A program made the translations under genes and the position numbers. A stretch of 64,000 bases of DNA from Simiduia litorea (GTDB lineage Bacteria; Pseudomonadota; Gammaproteobacteria; Pseudomonadales; Cellvibrionaceae). Positions within the stretch are counted from its first letter, which is position 1; every line of letters starts with the position of its first letter. Positions 18,435-27,259 of this stretch are shown one piece after another. The notes beneath the pieces were generated by a model. It searched no databases, was not told the origin of the DNA, and worked only from the letters and a program-made list of their open reading frames with translations. The stretch covers positions 3,596,001-3,660,000 of the forward strand of contig NZ_AP031497.1 in NCBI RefSeq assembly GCF_042853465.1, read 5' to 3'.

Positions 18435-20063
18435 GTGCGCGCATTATTTCGATTACTCCAAATCACAGGTGTCGCTTTACGCTACCGACTCGATTTACTG
18501 CTCCCAAGTAAAAAACCTTGGTGGTTAGCACCGTTCTTCTGGCCACTGCACCTACTACCGAAACCCACAGAAACGGATGGCGAACGGCTCAGATTAAGCC
18601 TCGAGCGCTTAGGCCCCATTTTTATCAAGTTTGGCCAGCTGCTCTCCACTCGCCCTGATTTGGTTCCCGCCCATTTGGTGTTCGAACTCAGAAAGCTACA
18701 AGACAAGGTACCTCCCTTTGATCAAGCTCAGCTCGTGGGCATAGTGGAACAGGCCTTAGGCCGGCCTATTGCCGAGTTCTTTGATGATTTCTCTGCCCAA
18801 CCGTTAGCCAGTGCCTCGATCGCGCAAGTACATACTGCCAAGCTGCATAGCGGCGAAGATGTGATAGTCAAAGTGGTTAGGCCCGGCCTGCTATCTACCA
18901 TCCACCGCGATATTGCCCTGCTTAAGGTCATTGCAAAGTTGCTCGAATCGATCAGCCACGATGGCCGACGTTTGCGCCCAGTGGAAATTGTCGACGATTA
19001 CCAAATCACCATCATCGACGAGCTAAATCTACTGCGAGAAACCGCTAACTGCACGCAACTAAGGCGCAACTTTCTCGGCTCTACGCTGCTTTACGTACCC
19101 GACGTGTATTGGGACTACTGTCGAGAGAACGTACTTGTTCAAGAGCGAATTTACGGCATTGGGGTCAGCGATCTAGCCGAGCTAGCCAAGCAAAACACCA
19201 ATATGAAAATGCTGGCAGAACGCGGTGTTGAAATATTCTTCACTCAGGTGTTCAGCCACAATTTTTTCCACGCCGACATGCACCCCGGTAATATTTTTGT
19301 CAGCCGCAATACACCGGAAACACCCAGCTACATCGCCGTAGATACCGCCATTATGGGCAGCCTTACCACGGAGGATCAGTACTATTTGGCGCGCAACTTG
19401 GTTGCCATGTTCCGGCGCGACTATCGCCAAGTGGCACAGCTGCACGTGGACTCAGGGTGGGTGCCGGCAACAACCTCTGTGGCCGCCTTCGAAAGCGCCA
19501 TTCGCACCGTGTGCGAACCAATCTTTGAAAAACCTCTAGCCGAAATATCCTTTGGCCAAGTTTTGCTACAGTTATTTAGAACCGCGCGCCGCTTTAACAT
19601 GGAAGTACAACCACAATTAGTGTTGCTGCAAAAAACGTTACTCAATATCGAAGGCCTTGGGCGCCAGCTCTATCCGCAACTGGATTTATGGACCACCGCA
19701 CACCCGTTCCTAGAAGCTTGGCTGAAACAGCGCTACCACCCGAAAACTTTGCTGAAAGAAATAAAGCGCTTTGGCCCCGAGTGGCTGGAAAAGTTGCCGC
19801 ACATGCCCCAAAAAATCTATGATGCGCTATCTACTAGCGAACACCTAAGCAGCCAGTTAACGGACCTGAATAACACCCTCTCGCGGGAACAAACGCGCCA
19901 GCACCAAGCCCATCGAGCGCTTCGACGCCGTCGCCTAGCGCTTATCTCGCTTGCCAGTGCGGCGGTGGTGAGCGTGCCAGAAGCGCGCGCGGTGGTGGAA
20001 CAACTCAGCACCAGTGCACTAGCTCTAAGCCTGCTAGGCCTATATTTATGGCTAGTTTCTTAA
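18435..20063 (+). CDS. ubiB: ABC1/ADCK-family ATPase UbiB
   Basis: The 542-residue atypical kinase-like ATPase is required for ubiquinone synthesis. It has the family KxGQ motif (FIKFGQLLSTRPDLVP), the Ala-rich nucleotide loop (ASASIAQVHTA) and the HADMHPGN metal/catalytic loop. Two C-terminal hydrophobic segments anchor it in the membrane. The start codon is GTG (18435), with AAGGG upstream. It is the last gene of ubiE-ubiJ-ubiB. Confidence 0.96.
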   Translation: MRALFRLLQITGVALRYRLDLLLPSKKPWWLAPFFWPLHLLPKPTETDGERLRLSLERLGPIFIKFGQLLSTRPDLVPAHLVFELRKLQDKVPPFDQAQLVGIVEQALGRPIAEFFDDFSAQPLASASIAQVHTAKLHSGEDVIVKVVRPGLLSTIHRDIALLKVIAKLLESISHDGRRLRPVEIVDDYQITIIDELNLLRETANCTQLRRNFLGSTLLYVPDVYWDYCRENVLVQERIYGIGVSDLAELAKQNTNMKMLAERGVEIFFTQVFSHNFFHADMHPGNIFVSRNTPETPSYIAVDTAIMGSLTTEDQYYLARNLVAMFRRDYRQVAQLHVDSGWVPATTSVAAFESAIRTVCEPIFEKPLAEISFGQVLLQLFRTARRFNMEVQPQLVLLQKTLLNIEGLGRQLYPQLDLWTTAHPFLEAWLKQRYHPKTLLKEIKRFGPEWLEKLPHMPQKIYDALSTSEHLSSQLTDLNNTLSREQTRQHQAHRALRRRRLALISLASAAVVSVPEARAVVEQLSTSALALSLLGLYLWLVS

Positions 20064-20160
20064 GCTTACCCAAAGCTGTCGCTAAGCCACAGCTTTCAGC
20101 GCGCGGATACGCTAGAATGCCCCCAAGAATAGCGATTGCCCCGGACAGTGAATTAACGCA

Positions 20161-20547
20161 ATGACTGACACGTTTATCGACCAAGTGAATTTCAACCAGG
20201 ACGGCTTGGTTGCAGCCATCGCACAGGATGCCAAAACCGGCCGAGTTTTAATGATGGCCTGGATGAATGCCGAGGCACTGGCTCTGACCGTAGAGCGCGG
20301 TGAGGCAGTCTACTTTAGCCGCTCGCGCCAGAAGCTTTGGCACAAGGGCGAAAGCTCCGGCCATAGCCAAAAAATCAAAGAGATCAGACTCGACTGCGAT
20401 GGCGATATGATTTGTCTGCAAATCGAACAGCTAGGCGGCATCGCCTGCCATACCGGTCGCGAATCTTGCTTGTATCGGGTGCTGCGCGATGGCCAATGGC
20501 TAACCACCGACGACGTACTAAAAGATCCCAATGAGATTTATCAATGA
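20161..20547 (+). CDS. hisI: Phosphoribosyl-AMP cyclohydrolase
   Basis: The 128-residue protein hydrolyses PR-AMP, the third step of histidine synthesis. The zinc ligands and active site are seen in WHKGESSGH, LDCDGDMICL and CHTGRESC. It is monofunctional; hisE is a separate overlapping gene. hisI-hisE upstream of tatABC is a known gammaproteobacterial order. The stop overlaps the hisE start by 4 nt (ATGA). Confidence 0.97.
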   Translation: MTDTFIDQVNFNQDGLVAAIAQDAKTGRVLMMAWMNAEALALTVERGEAVYFSRSRQKLWHKGESSGHSQKIKEIRLDCDGDMICLQIEQLGGIACHTGRESCLYRVLRDGQWLTTDDVLKDPNEIYQ

Positions 20548-20876
20548 GTGACATACTCGAGCAACTAACCCTCGTACTAGAGGCGCGTAAAGCAGCCGAT
20601 GCCGATAGTTCATATGTGGCATCCCTCCATGCCAAAGGGCTAAATAAGATATTAGAAAAAGTCGGCGAAGAGTCTGTAGAGACAATCATTGCCGCCAAAG
20701 ATGCGGCACTTTCGGGCAGTAAAGACGATGTAATTTATGAAACTGCAGATCTCTGGTTCCACACCTTAGTCATGCTGTCTCATCTCGGCCTTTCGGCCAA
20801 CGATGTGCTAACGGAATTGGCGCGTCGCTTTGACTTATCCGGCTTGGAAGAAAAAGCCAATCGAACCTCTAAATAG
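20544..20876 (+). CDS. hisE: Phosphoribosyl-ATP pyrophosphohydrolase
   Basis: The 110-residue all-alpha NTP pyrophosphohydrolase (MazG-like fold) converts PR-ATP to PR-AMP. The KVGEESVETIIAAK motif carries the metal-binding Glu residues, and ETADLWFHTLVML follows. It overlaps hisI (ATGA) and is 9 nt before tatA. Confidence 0.97.
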   Translation: MSDILEQLTLVLEARKAADADSSYVASLHAKGLNKILEKVGEESVETIIAAKDAALSGSKDDVIYETADLWFHTLVMLSHLGLSANDVLTELARRFDLSGLEEKANRTSK

Positions 20877-20885
20877 GAGCATCCC

Positions 20886-21116
20886 ATGGGACTCGGTGGA
20901 ATTAGTATTTGGCAACTGTTAATCATTTTAGTCATCATCATTTTGCTGTTTGGCACCAAGCGCTTGCGCGGCCTTGGTGGCGACATTGGCGATGCTATTA
21001 AAGGCTTTCGCAAAGCGGTGAGTGACGACAAAAAGCCCGAGGCGCTGGACGATCAAAAAGCCGCGAGTGCCGACAAGCCTGTGGAAAAAACCGACGCCAA
21101 GTCAGAGCAAAAATAA
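20886..21116 (+). CDS. tatA: Sec-independent protein translocase subunit TatA
   Basis: The 76-residue protein has one N-terminal transmembrane helix (ISIWQLLIILVIIILLFGTK). The FGTKRL hinge and an amphipathic helix (LGGDIGDAIKGFRKAV) follow, then an acidic/lysine-rich tail. It forms the pore-like assembly for folded Tat substrates. The Shine-Dalgarno is AGGAG. It is first in tatABC. Confidence 0.96.
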   Translation: MGLGGISIWQLLIILVIIILLFGTKRLRGLGGDIGDAIKGFRKAVSDDKKPEALDDQKAASADKPVEKTDAKSEQK

Positions 21117-21139
21117 TTCCTTAGGGAGCGTAAACCCCG

Positions 21140-21562
21140 GTGTTTGATATCGGCTTTTTTGAACTATTACTAGTGGCCGTTGTTGGCCTACTAGTGATTG
21201 GCCCCGAGCGACTGCCCGAGACAATTCGCTCGGTCAGCCTTTGGATTGGCCGACTTAAACGCAGCATCAGTGCGACTAAGGCGGAGCTGGAGCAACAGCT
21301 CGGCACCGAAGATATTCGTCGGCAACTGCACAACGAAACTATCATGCGGGAACTAAAAGCCAGTCGCGAAGAAATCGAGCGGGTACTGAAGGATAACTAT
21401 GTGGAGCCGGTGGAGCTGCCCGACCACGCCCATATGGATGAACCCAACACCCACCCAGACGCAAAGAAAAAGGACCAGCAAGACCAGCCCGCAAGCGAAC
21501 TAAGCGCAACAGCGAGTGAAAACAAGGCACCCATTACAGACGTGCAAAAAAACCATGACTGA
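21140..21562 (+). CDS. tatB: Sec-independent protein translocase subunit TatB
   Basis: The 140-residue protein starts FDIGFFELLLVAVVGLLVIG with GPERLPE, which is diagnostic of TatB. A long amphipathic and coiled region follows. The start is GTG (21140), preceded by AGGGAG. The 3' end overlaps the start of tatC by 8 nt if tatC begins at 21555. Confidence 0.95.
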   Translation: MFDIGFFELLLVAVVGLLVIGPERLPETIRSVSLWIGRLKRSISATKAELEQQLGTEDIRRQLHNETIMRELKASREEIERVLKDNYVEPVELPDHAHMDEPNTHPDAKKKDQQDQPASELSATASENKAPITDVQKNHD

Positions 21563-22292
21563 CCAACCGCTTCCGCTGGTACAACACCTGATCGAGTTAC
21601 GCGACCGTTTACTGCGAATGATATTGGCAGTATTGATCATTTTTTGCGGCTTGTTCTATTTCGCCAATGATATCTACAGCTTCGTCGCGGCACCGCTACA
21701 AAAATTTCTGCCGCCCAATGCCAGCATGATCGCAACCGATGTCACGTCGCCGTTTTTCACGCCCTTTAAACTGACTCTGTTTGCCTCGGTGGTTGTTGCC
21801 ATCCCCTACTTGCTGTACCAGTTGTGGGGCTTTATCGCACCGGCGCTGTACAAACATGAAAAGCGCTTCGCATTTCCACTACTGTGTTCGAGCGTAGCAC
21901 TTTTTTATGGTGGCATGGCCTTCGCTTATTTCATTGTATTCCCGCTGGTTTTTGGATTTTTTACCAGCGTCGGGCCCGAGGGCGTCACGGTCATGACCGA
22001 TATCAGCCTGTACCTAAATTTTGTGCTCAAACTCTTCTTTGCCTTTGGCCTAGCTTTTCAAATTCCCGTGGCCACCGTATTAATGATTGCCATGGGCCTA
22101 ACGACTTCAGCATCACTTGCCAACAAAAGACCCTACATAGTGGTGGGTTGTTTTGTGATTGGAATGCTTTTAACACCACCAGACATTATTTCTCAAAGTC
22201 TCCTAGCATTGCCCATGTGGTTACTTTTCGAAACGGGCGTGCTCGTGGGGCGACTGGTAGAAAAGCCTGATAACAAAGACGCCACCTCCTAA
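21555..22292 (+). CDS. tatC: Sec-independent protein translocase subunit TatC
   Basis: The 245-residue inner-membrane protein has six helices and is the receptor for twin-arginine signal peptides. The cytoplasmic N-terminus LVQHLIELRDRLLR contains the conserved HLxELRxR motif. FFTPFKLTLFAS is also conserved. The longer frame from 21516 would overlap tatB by 47 nt and adds non-family residues, so the ATG at 21555 is preferred. Confidence 0.96.
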   Translation: MTDQPLPLVQHLIELRDRLLRMILAVLIIFCGLFYFANDIYSFVAAPLQKFLPPNASMIATDVTSPFFTPFKLTLFASVVVAIPYLLYQLWGFIAPALYKHEKRFAFPLLCSSVALFYGGMAFAYFIVFPLVFGFFTSVGPEGVTVMTDISLYLNFVLKLFFAFGLAFQIPVATVLMIAMGLTTSASLANKRPYIVVGCFVIGMLLTPPDIISQSLLALPMWLLFETGVLVGRLVEKPDNKDATS

Positions 22293-22607
22293 GAAAGTTC
22301 ATGCTTCCAGCCACCTCCTACGCTCAAGGCCTACACTTAGGACTGACGTAGTTCATCTAAAAGAATAAAAATGAGTGAAAATCAACACTTTGGCGGATGA
22401 AACGCTGAAATAGTCTTGATCTACCCTAACAAAAATAAAATATCCGTGTAGAATCAGTTTATCTGTGCTTCAAGATGTATTGGCTCTTACAAGTTTACTT
22501 GTGATCCTCCGGCGCAGGAAAGGCGTCCGCTTTTGCTCACTAGCAGTACCAGCGGACAGGTTTTAAGGCTCCGCCGTTGGGGCAATTGCAAAAGAAATGG
22601 AAGAACT
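22293..22607 (+). promoter_or_regulatory. Intergenic region with a probable long cold-shock mRNA leader
   Basis: This 315-nt stretch has no gene. A TAGAAT at 22449-22454 could be a -10 box. It would give a leader of about 150 nt before the cold-shock gene. Long structured leaders are known for cspA-type genes, where they act as thermosensors. The promoter is inferred only from the hexamer. Confidence 0.35.
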
Positions 22608-22817
22608 ATGTCTGATCAGGTTGAAGGCACTGTAAAGTGGTTTAACGACGAAAAGGGTTTTGGCTTTATTGAACAAGAAGGCGGCAAGGATGTGTTCGTA
22701 CATTTCAGCGCCATCAGCGGCAATGGTCGTAAAACTCTGCGCGACGGCCAAAAAGTCACTATGACCGTGACTCAAGGTCAAAAAGGCCCACAGGCCGAGA
22801 ACGTTAATCCTTTGTGA
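22608..22817 (+). CDS. Cold-shock protein (CspA family)
   Basis: The 69-residue OB-fold RNA chaperone carries both nucleic-acid-binding motifs, RNP1 KGFGFI and RNP2 VFVHF. The N-terminus is EGTVKWFNDEKGFGF. The frame is open upstream to 22533, but ATG 22608 has GGAAG at the right distance and gives the standard length. An intrinsic terminator follows directly, so it is monocistronic. Confidence 0.96.
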   Translation: MSDQVEGTVKWFNDEKGFGFIEQEGGKDVFVHFSAISGNGRKTLRDGQKVTMTVTQGQKGPQAENVNPL

Positions 22818-22836
22818 TTGATGTTAAATAAAAAAA

Positions 22837-22858
22837 GGGCGCTTAGCGCCCTTTTTTT
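22837..22858. terminator. Intrinsic terminator after the cold-shock gene
   Basis: A GGGCGC-TTA-GCGCCC hairpin is followed by seven T residues and preceded by an A-run, so it can also serve the minus-strand gene that ends at 22885. Confidence 0.88.
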
Positions 22859-22884
22859 ATTCTGAAATTCTATATCGATAGCGA

Positions 22885-23112
22885 CTAGCTCACGCCTAAA
22901 GCCACCAGCACCGCACCGGCCACCGCAAACCAGACCGCATCTCGGGCTTTATCCCAAGCAAAGCAGGCGTAGAGGTAAGATAGCGGCGGTAAAAACAAGG
23001 TGGTTAAGCCCCACGAAAAGTCATCGTCAAACGAGATCTGCAACAATAAAAACCAGCTAACAGCCAACAACACGCAGCCAAACATCATCATCGCGGAAGA
23101 TAAAGGGTCCAT
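22885..23112 (-). CDS. Small inner-membrane protein of unknown function
   Basis: The 75-residue protein has about three hydrophobic segments (SSAMMMFGCVLLAVSWFLLL, LTTLFLPPLSYLYAC and VWFAVAGAVLVALGV). The start at 23112 is chosen because AGAGGA lies 8 nt upstream; the frame is open to 23181. I do not recognise the family. It lies just downstream of the HD-GYP response regulator on the same strand. Confidence 0.65.
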   Translation of the reverse strand: MDPLSSAMMMFGCVLLAVSWFLLLQISFDDDFSWGLTTLFLPPLSYLYACFAWDKARDAVWFAVAGAVLVALGVS

Positions 23113-23180
23113 CGTTAAATCCTCTTTTTTATTGTGGTGATAACTTACCAGTTGTGAGCCAACAAGCAAAGCCAGCAACA

Positions 23181-24251
23181 CTAGTGAGTATGACTGGACG
23201 GTATATCCGGATAGGCGTCTCGAATCGCCAACACTTGGTCAATAATCGTCAAAAACTCCTGTACCACCTTAGGATCAAACTGACTGCCAGCATTGTCTTG
23301 TAAATAACTAATCGTTTTAGAAACAGACCAAGGCACTTTATAAGGCCGGGTTGAAGTCAGAGCATCAAATACATCGCAAACAGAGACGATCCGGGTATAC
23401 AAGGGAATTTCTTCGCCCTTCAAGCCCTGAGGATAACCCTGGCCATCCCAGCGCTCGTGATGGGTTTTTGCAATCATCGCGGCTACTTCCATCAGCTTTG
23501 AGTCATAGCTACCCAGAATCTCGGCGCCCACATCGGTATGGGACTTCATCTTGGTCCACTCTTTGCTGTCTAGCTTGCCTGGCTTTAGCAGCACCTCATC
23601 GGGTATCGCGATTTTTCCAATATCGTGCATCGGGCTGGCGTGTAAAATAATCTCACACTCGTCTTCACTCAAGCCCATTTGCCGAGCCAACATGGCCGAC
23701 GCATGACTCATGCGAACCACGTGCATACCGGTTTGATTGTCGCGGTATTCCGCTGCCTTACCTAGGCATTCAATCAGCTTGATCTGTGCTTGGTAGAGCT
23801 GGCGGGTGCGCTCGTGCACTTTCCGCTCCAGATGTTCGTTCGCGTCGAGCACCTGTTTATGAAGCATGCGAACTTCGACTAAATTACGCACTCGAAACAG
23901 CACTTCAACCCTTTCAAAGGGCTTGCTGATAAAATCTTTCGCGCCCGAACTTAACGCCTGATGACGGGTTTCAGCTGTGTGATCGGCCGTTAATATTAAG
24001 ATAGGTAGGTAGTCATCAGGATTGTCTTCGCGCAGCTGCGCCATCACTTGAAAGCCGTTAAGGTCCGGCATATGTACATCGAGTAAAATCGCATCGAAAT
24101 GATGTTGCTGGTACAACTCACGCACCTGCTTCGCATCAGTTGTAGTACTGATATTGGTGAAGCCATCCTGGCGTAAAATCTTTTCTACAATGACAATATT
24201 AACTGCATTATCATCGACGATCAGAATCGTGCCATCATGTACTTGTGTCAT
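23181..24251 (-). CDS. Response regulator with HD-GYP cyclic-di-GMP phosphodiesterase domain (RpfG-like)
   Basis: The 356-residue protein has an N-terminal receiver domain with phospho-acceptor Asp58 (LLDVHMPDLNG), Thr/Lys switch residues (LILTAD, FISKPFE) and a coiled linker (about 130-160). The HD-GYP domain keeps HD (H209-D210, MHDIGKIAIP) and a complete GYP motif (HHERWDGQGYP, about 264-274), so it should hydrolyse c-di-GMP. No sensor kinase gene is adjacent. Confidence 0.93.
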   Translation of the reverse strand: MTQVHDGTILIVDDNAVNIVIVEKILRQDGFTNISTTTDAKQVRELYQQHHFDAILLDVHMPDLNGFQVMAQLREDNPDDYLPILILTADHTAETRHQALSSGAKDFISKPFERVEVLFRVRNLVEVRMLHKQVLDANEHLERKVHERTRQLYQAQIKLIECLGKAAEYRDNQTGMHVVRMSHASAMLARQMGLSEDECEIILHASPMHDIGKIAIPDEVLLKPGKLDSKEWTKMKSHTDVGAEILGSYDSKLMEVAAMIAKTHHERWDGQGYPQGLKGEEIPLYTRIVSVCDVFDALTSTRPYKVPWSVSKTISYLQDNAGSQFDPKVVQEFLTIIDQVLAIRDAYPDIPSSHTH

Positions 24252-24310
24252 TTTATTCGCGTCACCCTGCTCTTTTTCTTGTTTTTTATCACCGAGAAAA
24301 CATACCCAAC

Positions 24311-24748
24311 TTAGCTCTGTAACATAAATGTCACCGGGCCGTCGTTGGTCAAACTCACTTGCATGTCGGCACCAAATTTACCGGCCGCCACCGTCGCGTG
24401 CTTAGCCTGCAACCATTGCAAGCAATAGGCATAAAGCGCCTTGGCATCTTCGGGTGCGGCTGCTGACGAAAAACCAGGCCTCAAGCCCTTTTTGGTATCA
24501 GCGGCCAAGGTAAACTGAGACACAAGCAAGACACCACCACCGATATCGCTAACGCTTAAATTCATTTTACCGGCGCTATCGCTGAAAACCCGATAATTCA
24601 GTAACTTGTCCAATAACTTGGCCGCGACAGATTCATCATCAAATTTTTCGACCCCTAACAGCACCAACAACCCTTGGTCGATGGCGCCAATGGTCTCGCC
24701 GTCCACCGCAACAGAGGCATGTGTTACCCGCTGAATTAAAGCTTTCAC
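24311..24748 (-). CDS. dtd: D-aminoacyl-tRNA deacylase
   Basis: The 145-residue enzyme removes D-amino acids (and Gly) mischarged on tRNA. The catalytic motif LLVSQFTLAAD and the cross-subunit Gly-Pro motif NDGPVTF are present. The N-terminus VKALIQRVTHASV fits a GTG start at 24748 with AGG just upstream; the frame is open 4 codons further. Confidence 0.95.
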   Translation of the reverse strand: MKALIQRVTHASVAVDGETIGAIDQGLLVLLGVEKFDDESVAAKLLDKLLNYRVFSDSAGKMNLSVSDIGGGVLLVSQFTLAADTKKGLRPGFSSAAAPEDAKALYAYCLQWLQAKHATVAAGKFGADMQVSLTNDGPVTFMLQS

Positions 24749-24809
24749 CCTAGATCTCACTGTTACGCAAAGTGCATCATCTTAGCGCAATCAGAGATTC
24801 AACCACAGC

Positions 24810-25787
24810 TCAACCACAATCCACTGGCATAGCACCACAACAGTCGGCAATATCAGATTGAGCTTTGACAATGGCATCAACCATAGGCGCCTCGCGCATG
24901 GAGTGGCCGGCTTCGCGCACGATGTGCAATTTCAAATCCGGTAGCACATCTTGCAAGGCTACCACTTGAGCAATAGGCGCAACCATGTCAAAACGACCAT
25001 GCACGCAGGTGGTGGGAATATCCGAAATGGTCGCTAACCCTTGAATGCCCAGCGCGTGCTCACAATCCCATTGCCGCATCATATACGCTGCTTGCAGCGT
25101 TGCCTGCACAAGAACGACCGGCGGTTCTAAATATTCTTTATGCAGCTCAGCTTGCGGCTTTAAACCCGCGCAATGTGCCAGCCAATGGGCCCACTGCCTA
25201 GCCACGGCCATGCGTTCCAACTCATTGCCTTGCATCAACAGTTCGTAGGCGCGCGCCACCAGCGCTTTACCCGACTCGCCGGCACCTAAGCCAAGTGCTT
25301 TGCACAATTGACGATAAGCCTCCGGAAACACCTGTGGCGCGCCTTGCTCAAATTGCCAGCGCAGCTCCTGAATCGATCCTAGGCTGGCGCCAATCAACAA
25401 AAGTGCACGCACAGAGCTAGGTGCAGCTACCGCCATAGTTAATGCCATTAAACCACCCCAGCCAGCGCCGGCGATTATCCAGCGATCGATGCCAAGCTGG
25501 GCCTGCAAGGCCAATAAATCGTCGCAAACCGCCTGTCGATGATTACCCGTAAGGGACAAGTGTGGCTGCGACCGGCCACAACCGCGCTGATCCGGTAGGA
25601 TAAGGTGGTAGCGATTTGGGTCAAACAAGCGCCGGTCGGCGCGGTGGCAGCCCAGACCTGGGCCATCGTGCAAATAAAGCAGTGCAATACCGTTTGGCTG
25701 GCCGGCCTGCTCTACGTACATACTCTGCCCATTGATAGACAAATGGTTCCGGGCAAAGGGACGAATTTCTGGATAAGCCTGCCGCAT
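24810..25787 (-). CDS. Proline iminopeptidase-like alpha/beta hydrolase lacking the catalytic serine
   Basis: The 325-residue protein has the proline iminopeptidase architecture: YPEIRPF near the N-terminus, LPDQRGCGRSQPH, VHGRFDMVAP with the acid (D267), and EAGHSM with the His (H295). The nucleophile elbow, GGSWGS in the family, reads GAGWGG here, so Gly109 replaces the Ser. The oxyanion-hole motif HGGPG is HDGPG. The frame is intact and well conserved otherwise. It is probably not a peptidase and may be a binding or regulatory pseudo-enzyme. It precedes dtd on the minus strand. Confidence 0.85.
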   Translation of the reverse strand: MRQAYPEIRPFARNHLSINGQSMYVEQAGQPNGIALLYLHDGPGLGCHRADRRLFDPNRYHLILPDQRGCGRSQPHLSLTGNHRQAVCDDLLALQAQLGIDRWIIAGAGWGGLMALTMAVAAPSSVRALLLIGASLGSIQELRWQFEQGAPQVFPEAYRQLCKALGLGAGESGKALVARAYELLMQGNELERMAVARQWAHWLAHCAGLKPQAELHKEYLEPPVVLVQATLQAAYMMRQWDCEHALGIQGLATISDIPTTCVHGRFDMVAPIAQVVALQDVLPDLKLHIVREAGHSMREAPMVDAIVKAQSDIADCCGAMPVDCG

Positions 25788-25791
25788 CTAA

Positions 25792-26343
25792 CTACTGAGC
25801 TCCGGGGCGAAAAACGCCACCGCGCATGATTATACGACCGTACCCCGTGGCGGAATCGTAAACCACATGCACCCAAGTCGCATCCCCTGCCGCGTGCCAA
25901 AAAATAGGCTTCCTGACACGCGTAAGGTCCGTATACTCTGATTCCGGCACAATAATGATGTCGTTGGTGGACTCATAATAGTCCTCTACAGGCTCCCAAG
26001 CCGGTAGGTCGACGGTCGTGCGAATAAAGCCATCCCTAATGACCTTTTCAGCGAAAAAAGTCACTAAAGGCTGAAGATCTGGCTCATAAATAATAAATGG
26101 CAGGTGATCAATCAAGATACCTTCATAGAGGTAAACCTCCCTGTTGTGCTTATCCTTAATACGAAGCGTCACCGTAGCTTCATTGCAAGGGTTGCCCACA
26201 ACGCTCACCGTCAATGTATCTTGCGCCTCCTCACTCACAAAGGCGACCGGCGCCTCGCGTTTCACATCGCAACCTGTTGGGTGCTGCGCAATAGCAAGGG
26301 GGGCCACTGCGACTAGCGAGATCAACGCCAATTTTACCCACAT
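25792..26343 (-). CDS. Exported protein of unknown function
   Basis: The 183-residue protein begins with a clear signal peptide (MWVKLALISLVAVAPLAIAQ). The mature part is beta-rich (DTLTVSVVGNPCNEATVTLR, RIIMRGGVFRPG) with two Cys that could form a disulphide. It ends 4 nt before the start of the iminopeptidase-like gene, so the two are likely co-transcribed. I do not recognise the family. The frame is open to 26358, but ATG 26343 gives the better signal sequence. Confidence 0.65.
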   Translation of the reverse strand: MWVKLALISLVAVAPLAIAQHPTGCDVKREAPVAFVSEEAQDTLTVSVVGNPCNEATVTLRIKDKHNREVYLYEGILIDHLPFIIYEPDLQPLVTFFAEKVIRDGFIRTTVDLPAWEPVEDYYESTNDIIIVPESEYTDLTRVRKPIFWHAAGDATWVHVVYDSATGYGRIIMRGGVFRPGAQ

Positions 26344-26448
26344 AATCGTACCTACCACATATAATCAGTCATCCTGTCAGTGTAGACGACAGATCAAGCA
26401 GCCAAACGACAAGGCTCAAGTTTTAATCGAATACGGAGGGGAGATCAC

Positions 26449-27033
26449 ATGGAGAATCAACGCTGCGAATGGTGTCACGGCGATGACCTTTATCATCGCT
26501 ATCACGATGAGGAGTGGGGCGTACCGCTGTTTGACGAGCAACGGCTGTTTGAATTTTTGCTACTCGAAGGCGCGCAGGCGGGTTTAAGTTGGATTACCGT
26601 GCTGCGCAAGCGAGAAAATTACCGACTCGCCTACGATAACTTCGACCCACACAAACTTGCACGCTATTCCCAATCCAAGATAGACAAATTGTTGCAAAAC
26701 CCAGGCATTATTCGCAACAAGCTCAAGGTCAACAGCGCCGTACGCAATGCCAAAGCTTGGCTAGCCCTGAAAGACCAAGGCGTCGATTTGGTCGATTATT
26801 TTTGGCGCTTTGTCGACGGAAAACCCTTACAAAACAACATAAAAAAAATGTCTGATATTCCTGCATCAACACCTACCTCAGATGCACTGGCTAAGCAGCT
26901 AAAGAAAGACGGCTTTAACTTCGTCGGCACAACTATCTGCTACGCCCATATGCAAGCCACGGGCATGGTTAATGATCATATCATCAGCTGCCCACGCCAT
27001 CGTGTTTGCGTCCAGCTCAGTAAAAAGTTGTAA
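26449..27033 (+). CDS. tag: DNA-3-methyladenine glycosylase I
   Basis: The 194-residue base-excision repair enzyme removes 3-methyladenine. The N-terminus is CEWCHGDDLYHRYHDEEWG (zinc Cys plus catalytic-pocket residues), followed by FEFLLLEGAQAGLSW. The C-terminal TTICYAHMQATGMVNDH and the last Cys/His complete the zinc-snap. The Shine-Dalgarno is GGGGAG. It is divergent from the exported-protein gene. Confidence 0.95.
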   Translation: MENQRCEWCHGDDLYHRYHDEEWGVPLFDEQRLFEFLLLEGAQAGLSWITVLRKRENYRLAYDNFDPHKLARYSQSKIDKLLQNPGIIRNKLKVNSAVRNAKAWLALKDQGVDLVDYFWRFVDGKPLQNNIKKMSDIPASTPTSDALAKQLKKDGFNFVGTTICYAHMQATGMVNDHIISCPRHRVCVQLSKKL

Positions 27034-27186
27034 GCACCAATTGTCGAACTATTTAACATACGTAAAGCATTCATACCTAGGTAGCAGTTAGGACAAGCCC
27101 CAACCCGGCCTTTTTTACGTCGAAAAAGCTTACAACGCCAATTTTAAATGGTGCGTAAGTACATGATACTAGTGACGTTTTCTAGT

Positions 27187-27201
27187 TGGCACTTTCCTTG
27201 C
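27187..27201 (+). promoter_or_regulatory. Sigma-54 (-24/-12) promoter for the PEP-CTERM gene
   Basis: TGGCAC, five bases, then TTGC matches the RpoN consensus TGGCACG-N4-TTGC in every conserved base except the G after TGGCAC. Transcription would start near 27213, about 47 nt upstream of the ATG at 27260 and its AAGGAAGG Shine-Dalgarno. PEP-CTERM proteins are known to be controlled by RpoN with the PrsK/PrsR two-component pair, so family knowledge supports the site. Confidence 0.75.
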
Positions 27202-27259
27202 TTAATATGTGCAATCACGCCATGTGATGGACTTAAACTACAAGGAAGGTCGTAAGATC

